NCBI GenBank assembly: GCA_030374735.1
Contig: JASCIV010000073.1
Coordinates: 1 to 53,860 of the forward strand
Reading direction: 5' to 3'
Length of the DNA: 53,860 bases
Source of the DNA: Gracilaria caudata
Taxonomy: Eukaryota > Rhodophyta > Florideophyceae > Gracilariales > Gracilariaceae
Position 1 is the first letter of the stretch. The number at the start of each line of letters is the position of its first letter. This document shows positions 1-9,188 of this stretch, one piece after another. The notes below the pieces were generated by a model. That model was given only the letters and a program-made list of their open reading frames with translations. It was not told the origin of the DNA and made no database searches. Made by a program: the position numbers and the translations under genes.

Positions 1-346
1 GGCAGAGGCGGAGGAGGCGGAGGCGGAGGAGGCGGAGGAGGCGGAGGAGGGCGCGGGGGAGGGGGAGGAGGAGGGGGAGCGCGGCGAGAACACGGAGCGT
101 TGACATTGTATGACGATATGATTTAGCGGATTTGCGTTGAGAGAGTTACATTTTTTTGTTTGAGAGCGGAGCCGCGCGCGGCGGTGGCGGTGGCGGTGGC
201 GGTGGCGCACGGCGCGCGGCGCGGCGGCGGTGGTGGTGGTGGTGGTGGTGCACGCGTGCCGCGAGCGTGCCGCGCGAGTGCGGACCGTGCGCGTGCGCGC
301 GCGCGCGAGCCGCACGCAAAAAAGGGGCGCGGCGGCGGCGCTAAGT
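1..346. repeat. GC-rich simple repeats at the window edge
   Basis: No gene is seen here. Positions 1-100 are an almost pure purine run made of GGC/GGA units. Positions 180-210 carry (GGTGGC)n, about 228-250 carry (GGT)n, and about 280-310 carry (GC)n and CGCG-rich sequence. This is downstream of the DHHC gene stop codon. Long reading frames crossing it on both strands are composition artefacts. Confidence 0.75.
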
Positions 347-1378
347 TTACACGGCGTCGTCGGCGCGCGTCCAGCACAGCCCGTCGCCGGCGCGGCCGGC
401 CGACACGGGCAGCGGCCACAGCAGCGGGCGCGCGCCGAAGGTGGCCTTCCAGTTGGCCAGCCAGCCGCGGTCCGAGCGGCGCAGCACGTCGGCGTGCGCG
501 GCGGGCGAGCGCTCGTGCTGCTCGATGGTGGTGCGGTTGTTGAGCACCAGGTACGTGTGGAACAGCGCGAACGGCGCCAGCACCAGCGCGTGCAGCGCGC
601 ACAGCATGTAGCCCATGAGCTGCGCCACCAGCGACAGCAGCGCGGGCGCGCTGGGGCGCTCGTCCAGCGCGTGCACGCGGCGCAGCAGCGCGCCGGGCGT
701 GAGCGTGGCCACCAGCGCGCACGACAGCGTGGCGTAGTACAGGAACAGCACGAAGAACTTGCGGTTGAGGAAGCCGATGCAGCCGTCGCCCGTGAACGGG
801 CAGTGGTGGTCCATCAGCAGCACGCACTGCGCGCACGCCGAGCAGTGGTGCGCGCGGTCCGGCTTGAACACGTTGCACACCGCGCAGAAGCGGAAGCCGC
901 CGTCCGCGCGCACCATGCCCGTGCCCGCCGCGTACACCGCGCCCGGCGCCACCGGCACCAGCCGCGCCGTCCCCGCCACCACCGCCGCCGCGCCGCCGCG
1001 CTCGCCGTCCGCCCCGCCGCCACCACCACCACCACCGCCCTTCACCCACTCGCGCGGCCTCCACGACTCCGGCACGCGCCCGGGCGCCGCCAGCGCCGTC
1101 AGCAGGTACGACAGCAGCGTGCAGCCGGCGCACCACGAGAACAGCGCCATTCGCGCCAGCGTCAGCGCCGGGCGCGCGCGCAGCTGCGGCAGAAGCGCCA
1201 CGGGGATCACCAGATACACGCCGGTGGCGATCAGCGACAGCACGAACAGCATGGACAGCACGGACAGCGGCCGCGAGGCGCCGCGCCGCACGGAGAACGA
1301 CGGGTACAGCGTGCGCAACAGCTGACGCGCACGCGCGCGCCACAGCGCGAACGGCGGCGCGCGCGACTGGTGCCCCAT
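347..1378 (-). CDS. DHHC-type protein S-acyltransferase (palmitoyltransferase)
   Basis: The 343-residue protein is predicted to transfer palmitate from acyl-CoA to cysteines of membrane-associated proteins at Golgi or endosomal membranes. Hydrophobic segments lie near residues 36-62, 74-98, 206-228 and 246-276, the usual four-helix topology. Between helices 2 and 3 is the Cys-rich domain (about 165-202) with CxxC, HHC and the catalytic DHHC at 190-193. A TTIE motif (283-286) follows helix 4, matching the family TTxE motif. The segment after DHHC reads PFTGDGCIG, whereas the family usually has PWxxNCxG, so the Asn pair is missing. A run of nine glycines sits in the cytosolic loop near residues 114-122. 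The reading frame is open further upstream, but longer versions would run through a tandem repeat and overlap the 5' end of the divergent Sec5 gene, so the Met at 1378 is preferred. Confidence 0.88.
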   Translation of the reverse strand: MGHQSRAPPFALWRARARQLLRTLYPSFSVRRGASRPLSVLSMLFVLSLIATGVYLVIPVALLPQLRARPALTLARMALFSWCAGCTLLSYLLTALAAPGRVPESWRPREWVKGGGGGGGGGADGERGGAAAVVAGTARLVPVAPGAVYAAGTGMVRADGGFRFCAVCNVFKPDRAHHCSACAQCVLLMDHHCPFTGDGCIGFLNRKFFVLFLYYATLSCALVATLTPGALLRRVHALDERPSAPALLSLVAQLMGYMLCALHALVLAPFALFHTYLVLNNRTTIEQHERSPAAHADVLRRSDRGWLANWKATFGARPLLWPLPVSAGRAGDGLCWTRADDAV

Positions 1379-1501
1379 GTGCGCGCGGCAACTCTCTCCA
1401 CTGCGCGGACGCGGCGCGGAGATGGGCGCGGCAGCGAGCGAGCGGCAACGTTCGACGGCGTGCTCTTTGCGCGCGGGAGCGTGAGCGTGAGCGAGAGCGT
1501 G

Positions 1502-1645
1502 GCGGAGAGGAGCGCGGAGAGGAGCGCGGAGAGGAGCGCGGAGAGGAGCGCGGAGAGGAGCGCGGAGAGGAGCGCGGAGATGTACGCGGAGAGGAGCACG
1601 GAGAGAAGCGCGGGGTGGAGCGCGGAGAGGAGCACGGGGTGGAGG
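1502..1645. repeat. 12-bp tandem repeat (about 12 copies)
   Basis: The unit GCGGAGAGGAGC occurs in register about 12 times: six perfect copies from 1502 to 1573, perfect copies at 1586 and 1622, and four variants (1574, 1598, 1610, 1634). It is strictly purine-biased on the plus strand. It lies between the start codons of the divergent DHHC and Sec5 genes (1379-1874), so it occupies their shared promoter/5'UTR region. No other gene is seen in that interval. Confidence 0.9.
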
Positions 1646-1874
1646 GGGGGGGGTGGTGAGCGGTGCGTTGTGGGGGACGCACGAGCCGCGGCACGTAGCA
1701 GGCGGCGCTGGCTGCGCGCACTGCCGGTGGGTGACGCGCGCGCCGCTGGGTGGCGCGCGCTGGACGCGTGGCAGGCGCTGGCTGGCGCGCCTCGCTGTCG
1801 TGTGTGAGTGAGCGCACGCGGCGCGTGTGTTCTCCGTCGTCGGATGTGGCGGAGTCGCTGCCGCGCGCGAAACG

Positions 1875-4370
1875 ATGGCGCCGTTCGAGCCGTCGACGTG
1901 GGCGGAGGTGTCCGAGGCGCTGGCCAACGTGCGCGCGGTGGCGCAGCAGCCGCTGTTTGTGGCGCAGGTGCGCGCGTTCACGCACGCGCCGCACCGCTAC
2001 CTGGCGCAGCGCGCGCCGAGCGAGCCGCGCCACGAGCGCGCGTGGTCGTCGTCGCCGTCGTCGTTGCCGCCGTCGTCGTTGCCGCCGTCGTTGCCGTCGT
2101 CGCGCGCCGCCGCGCACGGCGCGGGCGCGCAGACGCTGTTCGACGATGTGCTGGGACTGGGCAGGGTGGACGCGGCCGACGCGTCGCTGGCGCGCCGACA
2201 GCTGGTGGCCAAGCCCGCGCTGCCGCGCGGCTGCGCGCCGTCGGTGATCAACGCGTCCAGCTCGCTGTTCGGCGCGGCGCAGTACCTGGCGGCCGTGCAC
2301 GCCGACTCCAGTAGCGCGCAGCTGCTGCAGGGACGGCGCGCGTTGGCGCAGCTGCAGCGCGCGCTGCACGCGCAGCAGGAGACGGTGCGCGAGCACAAGT
2401 TCGTGTTTGCGACGTACGTGCACGCGCACTTCGAGCTGGCCAAGCAGTGCAGCGCGCACCTGTCGCCGTTTGACAGCCAGCGCTCGGCGGCGCGCTGTCG
2501 CTCGCGCTTCCTGCGCGCGGAGAACACGCTGCGCAGTCGCTACGATGACTTGCTGCAGCGCGAGACTAAGCTGGAGCGCCTGCACGCTGCGCTCGGCGTG
2601 TATCGACGCCACCAGTGGCTGTTTTCGCTGGGAAACAGCCTGCGAGCGGCGCGCAACCACGGCGTCTCCACCATTGAGCACGCGCTCGGCGAGTACTCCA
2701 GGGCCACGGCGTGGCTCGCCGCGCAGCCGCCGCAGTCGTTGCAGCTGCTGCGCGACGACATTCAGCGCGGCTTTGAGCTGCTTCTGGAGCACATTGTGCA
2801 ACGACTGTCCAACGTGCACACCTCCAGCGCGGACACTTCGCGCTTGGTGGCCGCGCTGTTTTCTGTCAACCACGAGCACAAGCTCAGCGCCATCCTGTCG
2901 AGTCGGATGCGCAGCGCGGAGGATGCGCTCAACACTGCAATTGCGGCCGCCGAGTTGCCCACGCTGCTTTCGGACGAGGCGCACACGGACACCGAACTCA
3001 ACCACTTGGTCACGCGCGCCAGCGACGGCTTGTGTGAGGCGTTGGCGCACGTGTGGCGTCTGGGGCGCTTGCTCTCAGAGCATGATCGCTGGAAGCGAGT
3101 GGTGGATTCGCACTTGCTGCGCTTGTGTGACATGTACGCGCAGCTGGTTCGCGAGGACGTGATGCACGACGTCAGTTTGATCGGCACGCCCATTGTGAGC
3201 GCCATTTTGTGCACGCGAAAGAAGGCGCTGGAGGAGCTGCACATTCCGCAGAGCTCTGTGGCCATTCTGCACAAAGTGAGCAACTCGGTCACGGCCGCGT
3301 TCCTGGAGTCGCTGACGCGCGCGGTGCGACATGGCACGGAGAAACTGGCCGCTCACGAGGTGCAGCGCAACACGGTGGGCGCGTCGTCGGCGAGGTTTTT
3401 GCGCGCGGTTGTGGTGGAGGCGCTGGATCAGGTTGAGCCGTCGTGGATTGGCGCGAAGGAGGTGCACGACGGCGTTGTGGAGATCACGGAAGATGTAGAC
3501 AGCGATGAGGTGCAGCACGCACGAGCTGGTTGTGAGGCGCCGAGCGTGCACAGATTGAGTGCGACGTGTGTGCAGGCGCCGCTGCTGTTTGTGAGCATTG
3601 TGGAAAGAACGATGGCCGATTACAAGCACAACGACGGCGCGGCGCTGCGATTGGCGGTGTGCTGCACGGAGATGGTTGAAAATGTGTTGCACGCCATTGA
3701 GCAGCACACGGGCGTGCGCTCGCCGTACGACTCGCGCGCTACGCAAACGCAGCTGCAGCACGCTGCGCGCCAGATTGGCGCCGTAAAGGACGGCGCGTTG
3801 AAGGCGTATGTGGCGCTTGTTTTCGAGCCGCTGCACAACATGGCGAGCGCGCTGGTGAAGCAGCCCGAGGACAAGCTGGACGACTCGGTGAGTCGGACGG
3901 TGCCCATCAAGATTGGCGGCGTTTCAAGCGCGGCACGCGAACTGGTGTTGCGCCTGGCGCTGGTGATGATCAGCACGGGCAAGCGCACTTCAAACGGCTC
4001 GCTGCTGGGTGGCATTGTGATCAAGCTGGTGGCGGGCATTGGACAGACGCTGGTGAGCACGTTGGGCACGGACAAGTTGGCGTACAATCGCGCGGCGCAG
4101 CTGTGGGTGGACGTGATGTTCCTTCAGCGAATGGTGACCAAGGGAGCTAGCGCTGATACCAGCGGGCTGCAGGCTTCTCTGGACGGCTTTTCGAGGGTGA
4201 AGGAACGCGCAGTGCAGGCGGTTCTGGCGGACGGGTTCAGTTTCAGCTTGGCTGATATGAACGCGTTGAGGGAGGAGGTGGTGGAGAGCGGGGTGCGGGA
4301 GTGCTCGATGATCGGCGAGTGCTTCGAGGAAACGTGGCGTATGGTGAGCAGCAAAAGCGACGAAGAATAG
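1875..4370 (+). CDS. SEC5: Exocyst complex subunit Sec5 (EXOC2-like)
   Basis: The 831-residue protein is a predicted exocyst subunit that tethers secretory vesicles to the plasma membrane. The recognisable part is the N-terminal third: a segment with a conserved Asp/Leu pattern (about residues 125-170), then a helical bundle, then the RHQWLFSL block followed by an acidic/aromatic helix. This matches the Sec5 signature in which the chain ends in RYKFLFNLP followed by YDLAIREY. The rest is mostly helical, as expected for CATCHR-family tethers, and the length is close to the usual 900. The first in-frame ATG is at 1875, in a good eukaryotic context (GAAACGATGG); upstream codons are open but contain no ATG. 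Codon use is extremely GC-rich, unlike genes further right. A different CATCHR subunit (for example COG) is the main alternative. Confidence 0.72.
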   Translation: MAPFEPSTWAEVSEALANVRAVAQQPLFVAQVRAFTHAPHRYLAQRAPSEPRHERAWSSSPSSLPPSSLPPSLPSSRAAAHGAGAQTLFDDVLGLGRVDAADASLARRQLVAKPALPRGCAPSVINASSSLFGAAQYLAAVHADSSSAQLLQGRRALAQLQRALHAQQETVREHKFVFATYVHAHFELAKQCSAHLSPFDSQRSAARCRSRFLRAENTLRSRYDDLLQRETKLERLHAALGVYRRHQWLFSLGNSLRAARNHGVSTIEHALGEYSRATAWLAAQPPQSLQLLRDDIQRGFELLLEHIVQRLSNVHTSSADTSRLVAALFSVNHEHKLSAILSSRMRSAEDALNTAIAAAELPTLLSDEAHTDTELNHLVTRASDGLCEALAHVWRLGRLLSEHDRWKRVVDSHLLRLCDMYAQLVREDVMHDVSLIGTPIVSAILCTRKKALEELHIPQSSVAILHKVSNSVTAAFLESLTRAVRHGTEKLAAHEVQRNTVGASSARFLRAVVVEALDQVEPSWIGAKEVHDGVVEITEDVDSDEVQHARAGCEAPSVHRLSATCVQAPLLFVSIVERTMADYKHNDGAALRLAVCCTEMVENVLHAIEQHTGVRSPYDSRATQTQLQHAARQIGAVKDGALKAYVALVFEPLHNMASALVKQPEDKLDDSVSRTVPIKIGGVSSAARELVLRLALVMISTGKRTSNGSLLGGIVIKLVAGIGQTLVSTLGTDKLAYNRAAQLWVDVMFLQRMVTKGASADTSGLQASLDGFSRVKERAVQAVLADGFSFSLADMNALREEVVESGVRECSMIGECFEETWRMVSSKSDEE

Positions 4371-4806
4371 TGGGAATCAGACTTTTGATGTGTGTATATG
4401 CTCGTCAGATGGCTAAACTTTGGCCTCTGTATTAGCATGGATTTGTGTCATCACTTTCCCAACGCCGGGCTGACGTTTTCTCACGCTGTGTGATTGCATG
4501 AGGGAGATGGGTGTTGCGGCCAAACTATGTCGCGCATGTTGTCGCGCCTGTTGTCGCGCCTGTTGACGCGCGCTGCATACTTGGGATCGGGTGCAACACA
4601 AATCTCAAAGTATGGGCATTAGTGATACAAGACATTGATGTATCATGATGAAGATGAGCGTGCGGGGTGTGGGGGTGGGCTGACGTCGGCGTCTTTTGTT
4701 GCGCTGTTTGTGCGCGCAGAGAGCGCGCAGAGAGCGCGCAGAGAGCGCGCAGACATGTTTATAAACTGACTCTTTGCCCGCTGCCAATCACAGTTGCCAA
4801 CTGAGA
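4371..4806. repeat. Gap with 11-12 bp tandem repeats
   Basis: No gene is seen between Sec5 and the tRNA. Positions 4537-4575 hold about three copies of a TGTTGTCGCGCC-like 12-mer. Positions 4712-4754 hold four in-register copies of the 11-mer GCGCGCAGAGA, the last one imperfect. The repeats mark the right edge of the GC-rich zone. Confidence 0.75.
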
Positions 4807-4887
4807 GGCGGGGTGGCCGAGTGGTCTAAGGCGTTGCGTTTAGGCCGCAATCTCATTGAGGCGTGGGTTCAAATCCCACCTCCGTCA
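4807..4887 (+). tRNA. tRNA-Leu (anticodon UAG)
   Basis: The 81-nt sequence folds as a class II tRNA. The acceptor GGCGGGG pairs with CTCCGTC (two G-U wobbles) and the discriminator is A4887. The D arm carries the leucine signature TGGCCGAGTGG. The anticodon stem is TTGCG/CGCAA with loop TTTAGGC, giving anticodon TAG for CUA/CUN leucine codons. There is a long variable arm, and the T arm is GTGGG TTCAAAT CCCAC. No CCA is encoded and there is no intron. The internal A and B boxes (TGGCCGAGTGG, GGTTCAAATCC) serve as the RNA polymerase III promoter, and a T-rich tract follows the gene at about 4899-4907, a likely terminator. Confidence 0.97.
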
Positions 4888-4919
4888 GTTGCCAGAACTC
4901 TTTTTTTTCGCAAAAAGTG

Positions 4920-5516
4920 CTATCGCGCGCGTTCGCGTTGCAGCAGACGCTCCACAGCGCAGTCCAAGCTCGCGGCACTTCCGTTGCCGTACTTCCGCAC
5001 CACCATCTTCACGAACGCCTTCACGTGCTCGTTGTACGTTTCGTAGAACGTCTGCATGTTGCTGATGATTGTCTGTTCCACAACAGGCCCCAACCACGGA
5101 ATGGCCACATTGCATTCGCCCTCAAGCGTGTGAACGCACCGCGTGCGGTCGCCCTCCACTTCCTCAATCGTGAGCGATGCCGTCGTGCACACAACCTCCC
5201 GAAACATACAAGGCCTGATCACAGACTTTTGACGGAACGGACGCGATTCATCCCACGTCTGAACATCTCGGATCTCAATGCAAGAGTCATTCACCAGCGG
5301 ACGAACAATGTCCGGAATGCGTACGTTTGCAGGCACGTATAAAAGCGTCCGACTTGTTGGCGTTGAAGAGCCCTTTGCATCATCCTCGATACTCTCCATG
5401 CGTTTTATCGCTCCGTTTGACATGAGGAATCTCATGAAAGCGCTTGTCAACCGAACTTTCCACAAAATGTCTCGTCTGATGTCAAGAATCACGCTTATCC
5501 GAAACGAGGACCCCAT
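4920..5516 (-). CDS. START/SRPBCC-like lipid-binding domain protein
   Basis: The 198-residue soluble protein has no clear family name. Its architecture resembles small SRPBCC/START helix-grip proteins: an N-terminal helix and strands, a middle strand with the CIEIRDVQTWDE block (about 80-92), and the C-terminal pattern LEGECNVAIPWLG followed by a long helix ending in ETYNEHVKAFV. A Gly..Pro..Gly turn followed by a hydrophobic C-terminal helix is typical of START, VASt and DUF2505-like domains, which hold a lipid between sheet and helix. There is no signal peptide or membrane segment, so a cytosolic lipid-transfer role is possible but inferred. The start is the first ATG of the frame. The stop is only 32 bp from the tRNA-Leu. 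Confidence 0.55.
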   Translation of the reverse strand: MGSSFRISVILDIRRDILWKVRLTSAFMRFLMSNGAIKRMESIEDDAKGSSTPTSRTLLYVPANVRIPDIVRPLVNDSCIEIRDVQTWDESRPFRQKSVIRPCMFREVVCTTASLTIEEVEGDRTRCVHTLEGECNVAIPWLGPVVEQTIISNMQTFYETYNEHVKAFVKMVVRKYGNGSAASLDCAVERLLQRERAR

Positions 5517-7757
5517 GTCTGTGGCATACTAGTAGCACCTAGTGCTCTGCTTCCTCCGCCCTGCCGCCCCGCCAACGCCCTTTTCTTCCAATCGTGTTCA
5601 GTATCTTGCAACTCCCTCCTTCAGTGCCTGATATCACTTCTTTCTGTTGTGCAGAGCAGCACCCTGTCTCTCACCAATTCATGGCGCTCAAGTCTTCTAG
5701 CTGCGCTTGCTCTAGAACGCAGTATGAGCTTCGTTTATTTTTGTTTCTGATCGCTTGATGCTTCTAAACGACGCTATCTGACGGGCACAATCTTGTCGTT
5801 TGACCATTTCGCGTGCGAATTGCTTGCCCCATACCAAAACACTTCCTGCTTCGTTGACGCTCGGAGCGCACTTTTTGTCCCATGTTCGAACCATATCGGG
5901 AAGCGAAGCGGGACATTTTTGTTTCGTATGAAGAACACGAGTACGTGGAGGGAGCTGTCCTCTTACATGTGAGGTGGCCATTGTCCCAGCTCTTTGTTCA
6001 TAACAACTCGTCCTTTACGTACTGCGCCAACACAATGCGTTGGTTTTCATGATGCATCAGAAGAGCCGCGCAGTGTTGGGTTCCTTCAACAGACGTAGCA
6101 TTGCGGTACATGAGGCTTGCTTGATTCTGTTCCATTGCAGTATGTGTGGTGCAATTTCACTGAACTGTTACGTAATATTTGGATAAGAGGATACATGCTA
6201 GCAAGCTCGAGCGAGCTTGTCCTTCAAAGGAGCTCCAAGTGCTCCTCACTGCTGTTAATCGTCTATTCCTGGCGGTCAATCCAGTACAAGACACAGTTAT
6301 TCAGTGCCGTCTGTTTTTTTTTTCTTCTTTTATCTGTCTCTAGGATTAGAAGTCTGATGACCATTGACGTACTATAGGCATTGGTCATTGTGAGCAAAAA
6401 AAAAATGTAACGAAGGATGAAGACGCAAAGCAACAGAAAGAGATACTCCAGTTCAAGATTAGTTGTACACAAGCCCGTACAAGATGGAGACCACAAACTT
6501 TATCGGGCTGGACGTACGCGAATTTTGTGAGGAACTGATGAAGATCATCATCATCATCATCATCATTATGATCGAGTGTTTTCTTAAAAGCGTAAGAGGT
6601 TGAAATTCTGAGTATTAGCGGGTGATGCATTCGACAAACATGATACACACGAAGTAAAAGATCAAGGCTTGGAGCACTGATTGCATCGAAGAATAACAAC
6701 ACCGGAAAAAGAGATTCAACTGCCGGTAATGAAGGAGACGGATCGCATGTTTCCCATAACGATTGTTATTCCGCGGATTCCGAATGGCGCGCATGATCGC
6801 ACTGGAATTGACTCGTTTTGGAAAGTAACTGAGGTTTAGAGTGCAAACAATTATCCCTATATCCCATGATCAATTTGTTCTGCGGGACCGAGATCGAGAC
6901 AGAAAGAAAGAGAATGAACACTTCGGTTCACTTCAGTAAGGTCGGCCCTACATTGTAGAGTCGATAAGCGCCCGGGCCGGCGGCCGAGCTTATCAGCAAA
7001 TGTTGTTTTTGAAGCATGCTTTCCAGCCGCACGACAACGAGTTTGGTACAAATATACCTGTGCCCAGCGTTCTGCTTCTCGCTTCTCGCCATCTCGCACT
7101 TGTGGAGGAATCGCTTCGCGTTGGGGCCAATGTGTCATTTATGCCAAACCCCAACGATACAACCTCAACGTTGTTGACTTAGCAGAGTTCCACATACTTG
7201 CGGGTTTTGAGAAGTTCGGCCTGTTCTGCTGCCCCACCGGCGTTGCGCGCTCCTTTGTCTGGTACAGTGGATATTCTCCTCATTCCCTGGCTTATGTCGT
7301 CCCAAGTTGCCTGGGTGCAGTCATTCTGCAGAAAATTGGCACTGGAACGACACATCGTGTTGCCGTGCAACTAAGCACTGATGGGGACTGAGTCCCCAAA
7401 TTTTCACGGGGCTTTGCTCCTGTCTTGACTATGCAGCTTACTGCGTTCGTAACTAATCTATCACACCACCGAGTTCAATGGGCGTGTATTTCCGTGTCCT
7501 CTGCGTCGCGTTCATTTCGATAAGTTTCGAGTTGCCCACATCCGCACTGTCTTTGACCGTTCTGTGTCACGCCATTATCAGCTGGATGCCCCCTCCGACG
7601 AAGGTTGGTCTCGGAAGGGAACGGTAGACTTCTACATTTTGCACGGTTTCCATTTCACTGCCAAGCTTTCGGAGTCTTCCTGCGGCTTTGGAATACGGAA
7701 ATCGTCCTCCGGGTGTTTTGTTTTGGATGTGACTCTTTAACTCATCGCTTCGCGGAT
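5517..7757. other. Long gene-poor interval with small hairpins
   Basis: No convincing coding region is seen in 2.2 kb. Frames of up to about 105 codons on both strands have no recognisable domains. Structural features are a (CAT/ATC)n microsatellite at about 6544-6567, a perfect 8-bp hairpin CAAGCTCG/CGAGCTTG at 6202-6219, a GATAAGC/GCTTATC stem around a GC-rich core near 6962-6995, and a 7-bp stem TGGGGAC/GTCCCCA with a three-base loop at 7382-7398. It separates the divergent START-like and fucosyltransferase-like genes, so it contains both promoters and possibly an unrecognised noncoding RNA. Confidence 0.5.
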
Positions 7758-9188
7758 ATGAATTTGTGCTGCTCAACTATGCGCAAAGGGAACTTTCGCC
7801 AATATCACGTATTGGTGACGCTCTTGATATTCTTTTTAGTTGCCAGAGTGCTCCAAACAGTGCCTCATCGAATACCAGTTTATTCCTTTGGGTATGAACG
7901 CGTTACAGTAGACTCTATAGCTGCGGACAAGCCCAATAGGGCTGTCTATAGAGATCGAATGAAAAAGTTGCTCAACATCATCATCACAGAGTACACAAAT
8001 TGGCACCGAGAACAACTTGAGCTCTCCATAAACAATGTCACCCATGCTCAAACCATTCCCAAGCTTGTTTATAGGAGTATGGACATCAACTACGGTCTTG
8101 GTGATGTCATTCGTGGTCTGATACATTGCTATTTATGTGCTGTCGCATCAAAAAGATTGTTCCTTCTCAATTTGACGGACCCGTTCCCCCTTGCTACTGT
8201 TCTTGACAGCCCTCCGGGGTATAACTTTACATATAACCCAGCAGTATTCGGACCTAGAGATGGTGAGAACTTAAACGAACCGGTGAGGTTTACCAAGTTT
8301 GTCTACTTTGATGGGCTTGATCTTATTCTCGGCAATACAACAATGTTGGTTGATGAAACCCAGAACATCCTTGACTGGGATTTGTTCTTGGAGATACCCA
8401 AGCTTTACCCTCACTTGGACTTGTCGAAGAAGCTTGTAACCATTTCTGATTTCAAACCTAGCCGTGAAGAAGTCGTACCGTTTATCTTAAAGGCTCTGTT
8501 TCGTCCGTCTGCAGACTATCGGCAAGAAATGTCCGCCCCGGTTGATTACCACAACTTCTGGTTGCCAAAGAGATTTTTGCGAACAGACGATGATCCTGTG
8601 CGTCGTATCACCACGAATCGACAGTACGTTTCCATCCATGCCCGTATTGGTTACGGGTTGCATGAAAAGACATCGCGTTTCAATCTCGAGGCTCGAAATA
8701 TCAGCTTTCAAGATGTAGGGCGCTGTATGGCTCAAATGGCGATCGAGATAGCCAATGACCGCAGACATTCTAGACCTTACCAGTTTTTCATCTCAACTGA
8801 TACCGTAGACTTTAGAACCATTCTGAAGCGAGAGATTTTGCGTATTAGCCCCACGGCCAAAGTATATTACACTCACTGGCGTACGGTTCACTTGAAAGGT
8901 GTTGGTGGGACTTTTACTCCAAGCAAGCTAAAACACTATATGGAGACTTACATGGACGTATATTTGCTGTCCAGGGGAGACTCCATGCTGTTTATTCGGT
9001 CTGGATTTTCTCACGTGGCGCTATGGATGGGTGCAATAACGAACTTTGTTGGGATTCAGCTAGACAATTGTGTTCGTGTGCTTAATGGAAGTGCCAGCGT
9101 TAGAGAATCGATGCATGATGCCGTCGTGGATGGATCTGGGTTCTATCGAGAAAAATACCACAGTGTTCTGAACAGGGAAAAGCATTGA
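7758..9188 (+). CDS. Fucosyltransferase-like type II membrane protein
   Basis: The 476-residue protein starts at the only ATG before the domain. Residues about 14-34 form a single hydrophobic anchor preceded by basic residues, giving type II Golgi topology. The lumenal part contains GLGDVIRGL, the glycine-rich nucleotide-sugar loop seen at the start of fucosyltransferase folds (GT11/GT23/O-FucT type), then SIHARIGYG, which resembles the (V/I)HxRxGD motif that contacts GDP-fucose, and a C-terminal DVYLLSRGDSMLFIRSGFS block resembling the D-x-x-x-L-S-x-x-x-x-x-x-x-S-x-F-S motif of the superfamily. Several N-x-S/T sites are present. GDP-fucose use is inferred from motifs only; acceptor and exact GT family are unknown. 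It is divergent from the START-like gene and convergent with the coiled-coil gene. Confidence 0.65.
   Translation: MNLCCSTMRKGNFRQYHVLVTLLIFFLVARVLQTVPHRIPVYSFGYERVTVDSIAADKPNRAVYRDRMKKLLNIIITEYTNWHREQLELSINNVTHAQTIPKLVYRSMDINYGLGDVIRGLIHCYLCAVASKRLFLLNLTDPFPLATVLDSPPGYNFTYNPAVFGPRDGENLNEPVRFTKFVYFDGLDLILGNTTMLVDETQNILDWDLFLEIPKLYPHLDLSKKLVTISDFKPSREEVVPFILKALFRPSADYRQEMSAPVDYHNFWLPKRFLRTDDDPVRRITTNRQYVSIHARIGYGLHEKTSRFNLEARNISFQDVGRCMAQMAIEIANDRRHSRPYQFFISTDTVDFRTILKREILRISPTAKVYYTHWRTVHLKGVGGTFTPSKLKHYMETYMDVYLLSRGDSMLFIRSGFSHVALWMGAITNFVGIQLDNCVRVLNGSASVRESMHDAVVDGSGFYREKYHSVLNREKH

Noticed and set aside
1379..1981. N-terminal extension of the DHHC protein
   Set aside because: The frame is open because the 12-bp repeat unit is a multiple of three; it would overlap the Sec5 start and has no homology.
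123..3050. 975-codon minus-strand frame across the GC-rich zone
   Set aside because: It overlaps DHHC and Sec5 coding regions, is mostly Arg/Ala repeats, and reflects GC-rich composition rather than a gene.
1875..4370. COG6 as identity of the Sec5 gene
   Set aside because: The block RHQWLFSL and its spacing fit Sec5 better than COG6, though both are tethering-complex proteins.
7605..7757. N-terminal extension of the fucosyltransferase-like protein
   Set aside because: No ATG is present before 7758 in that frame.
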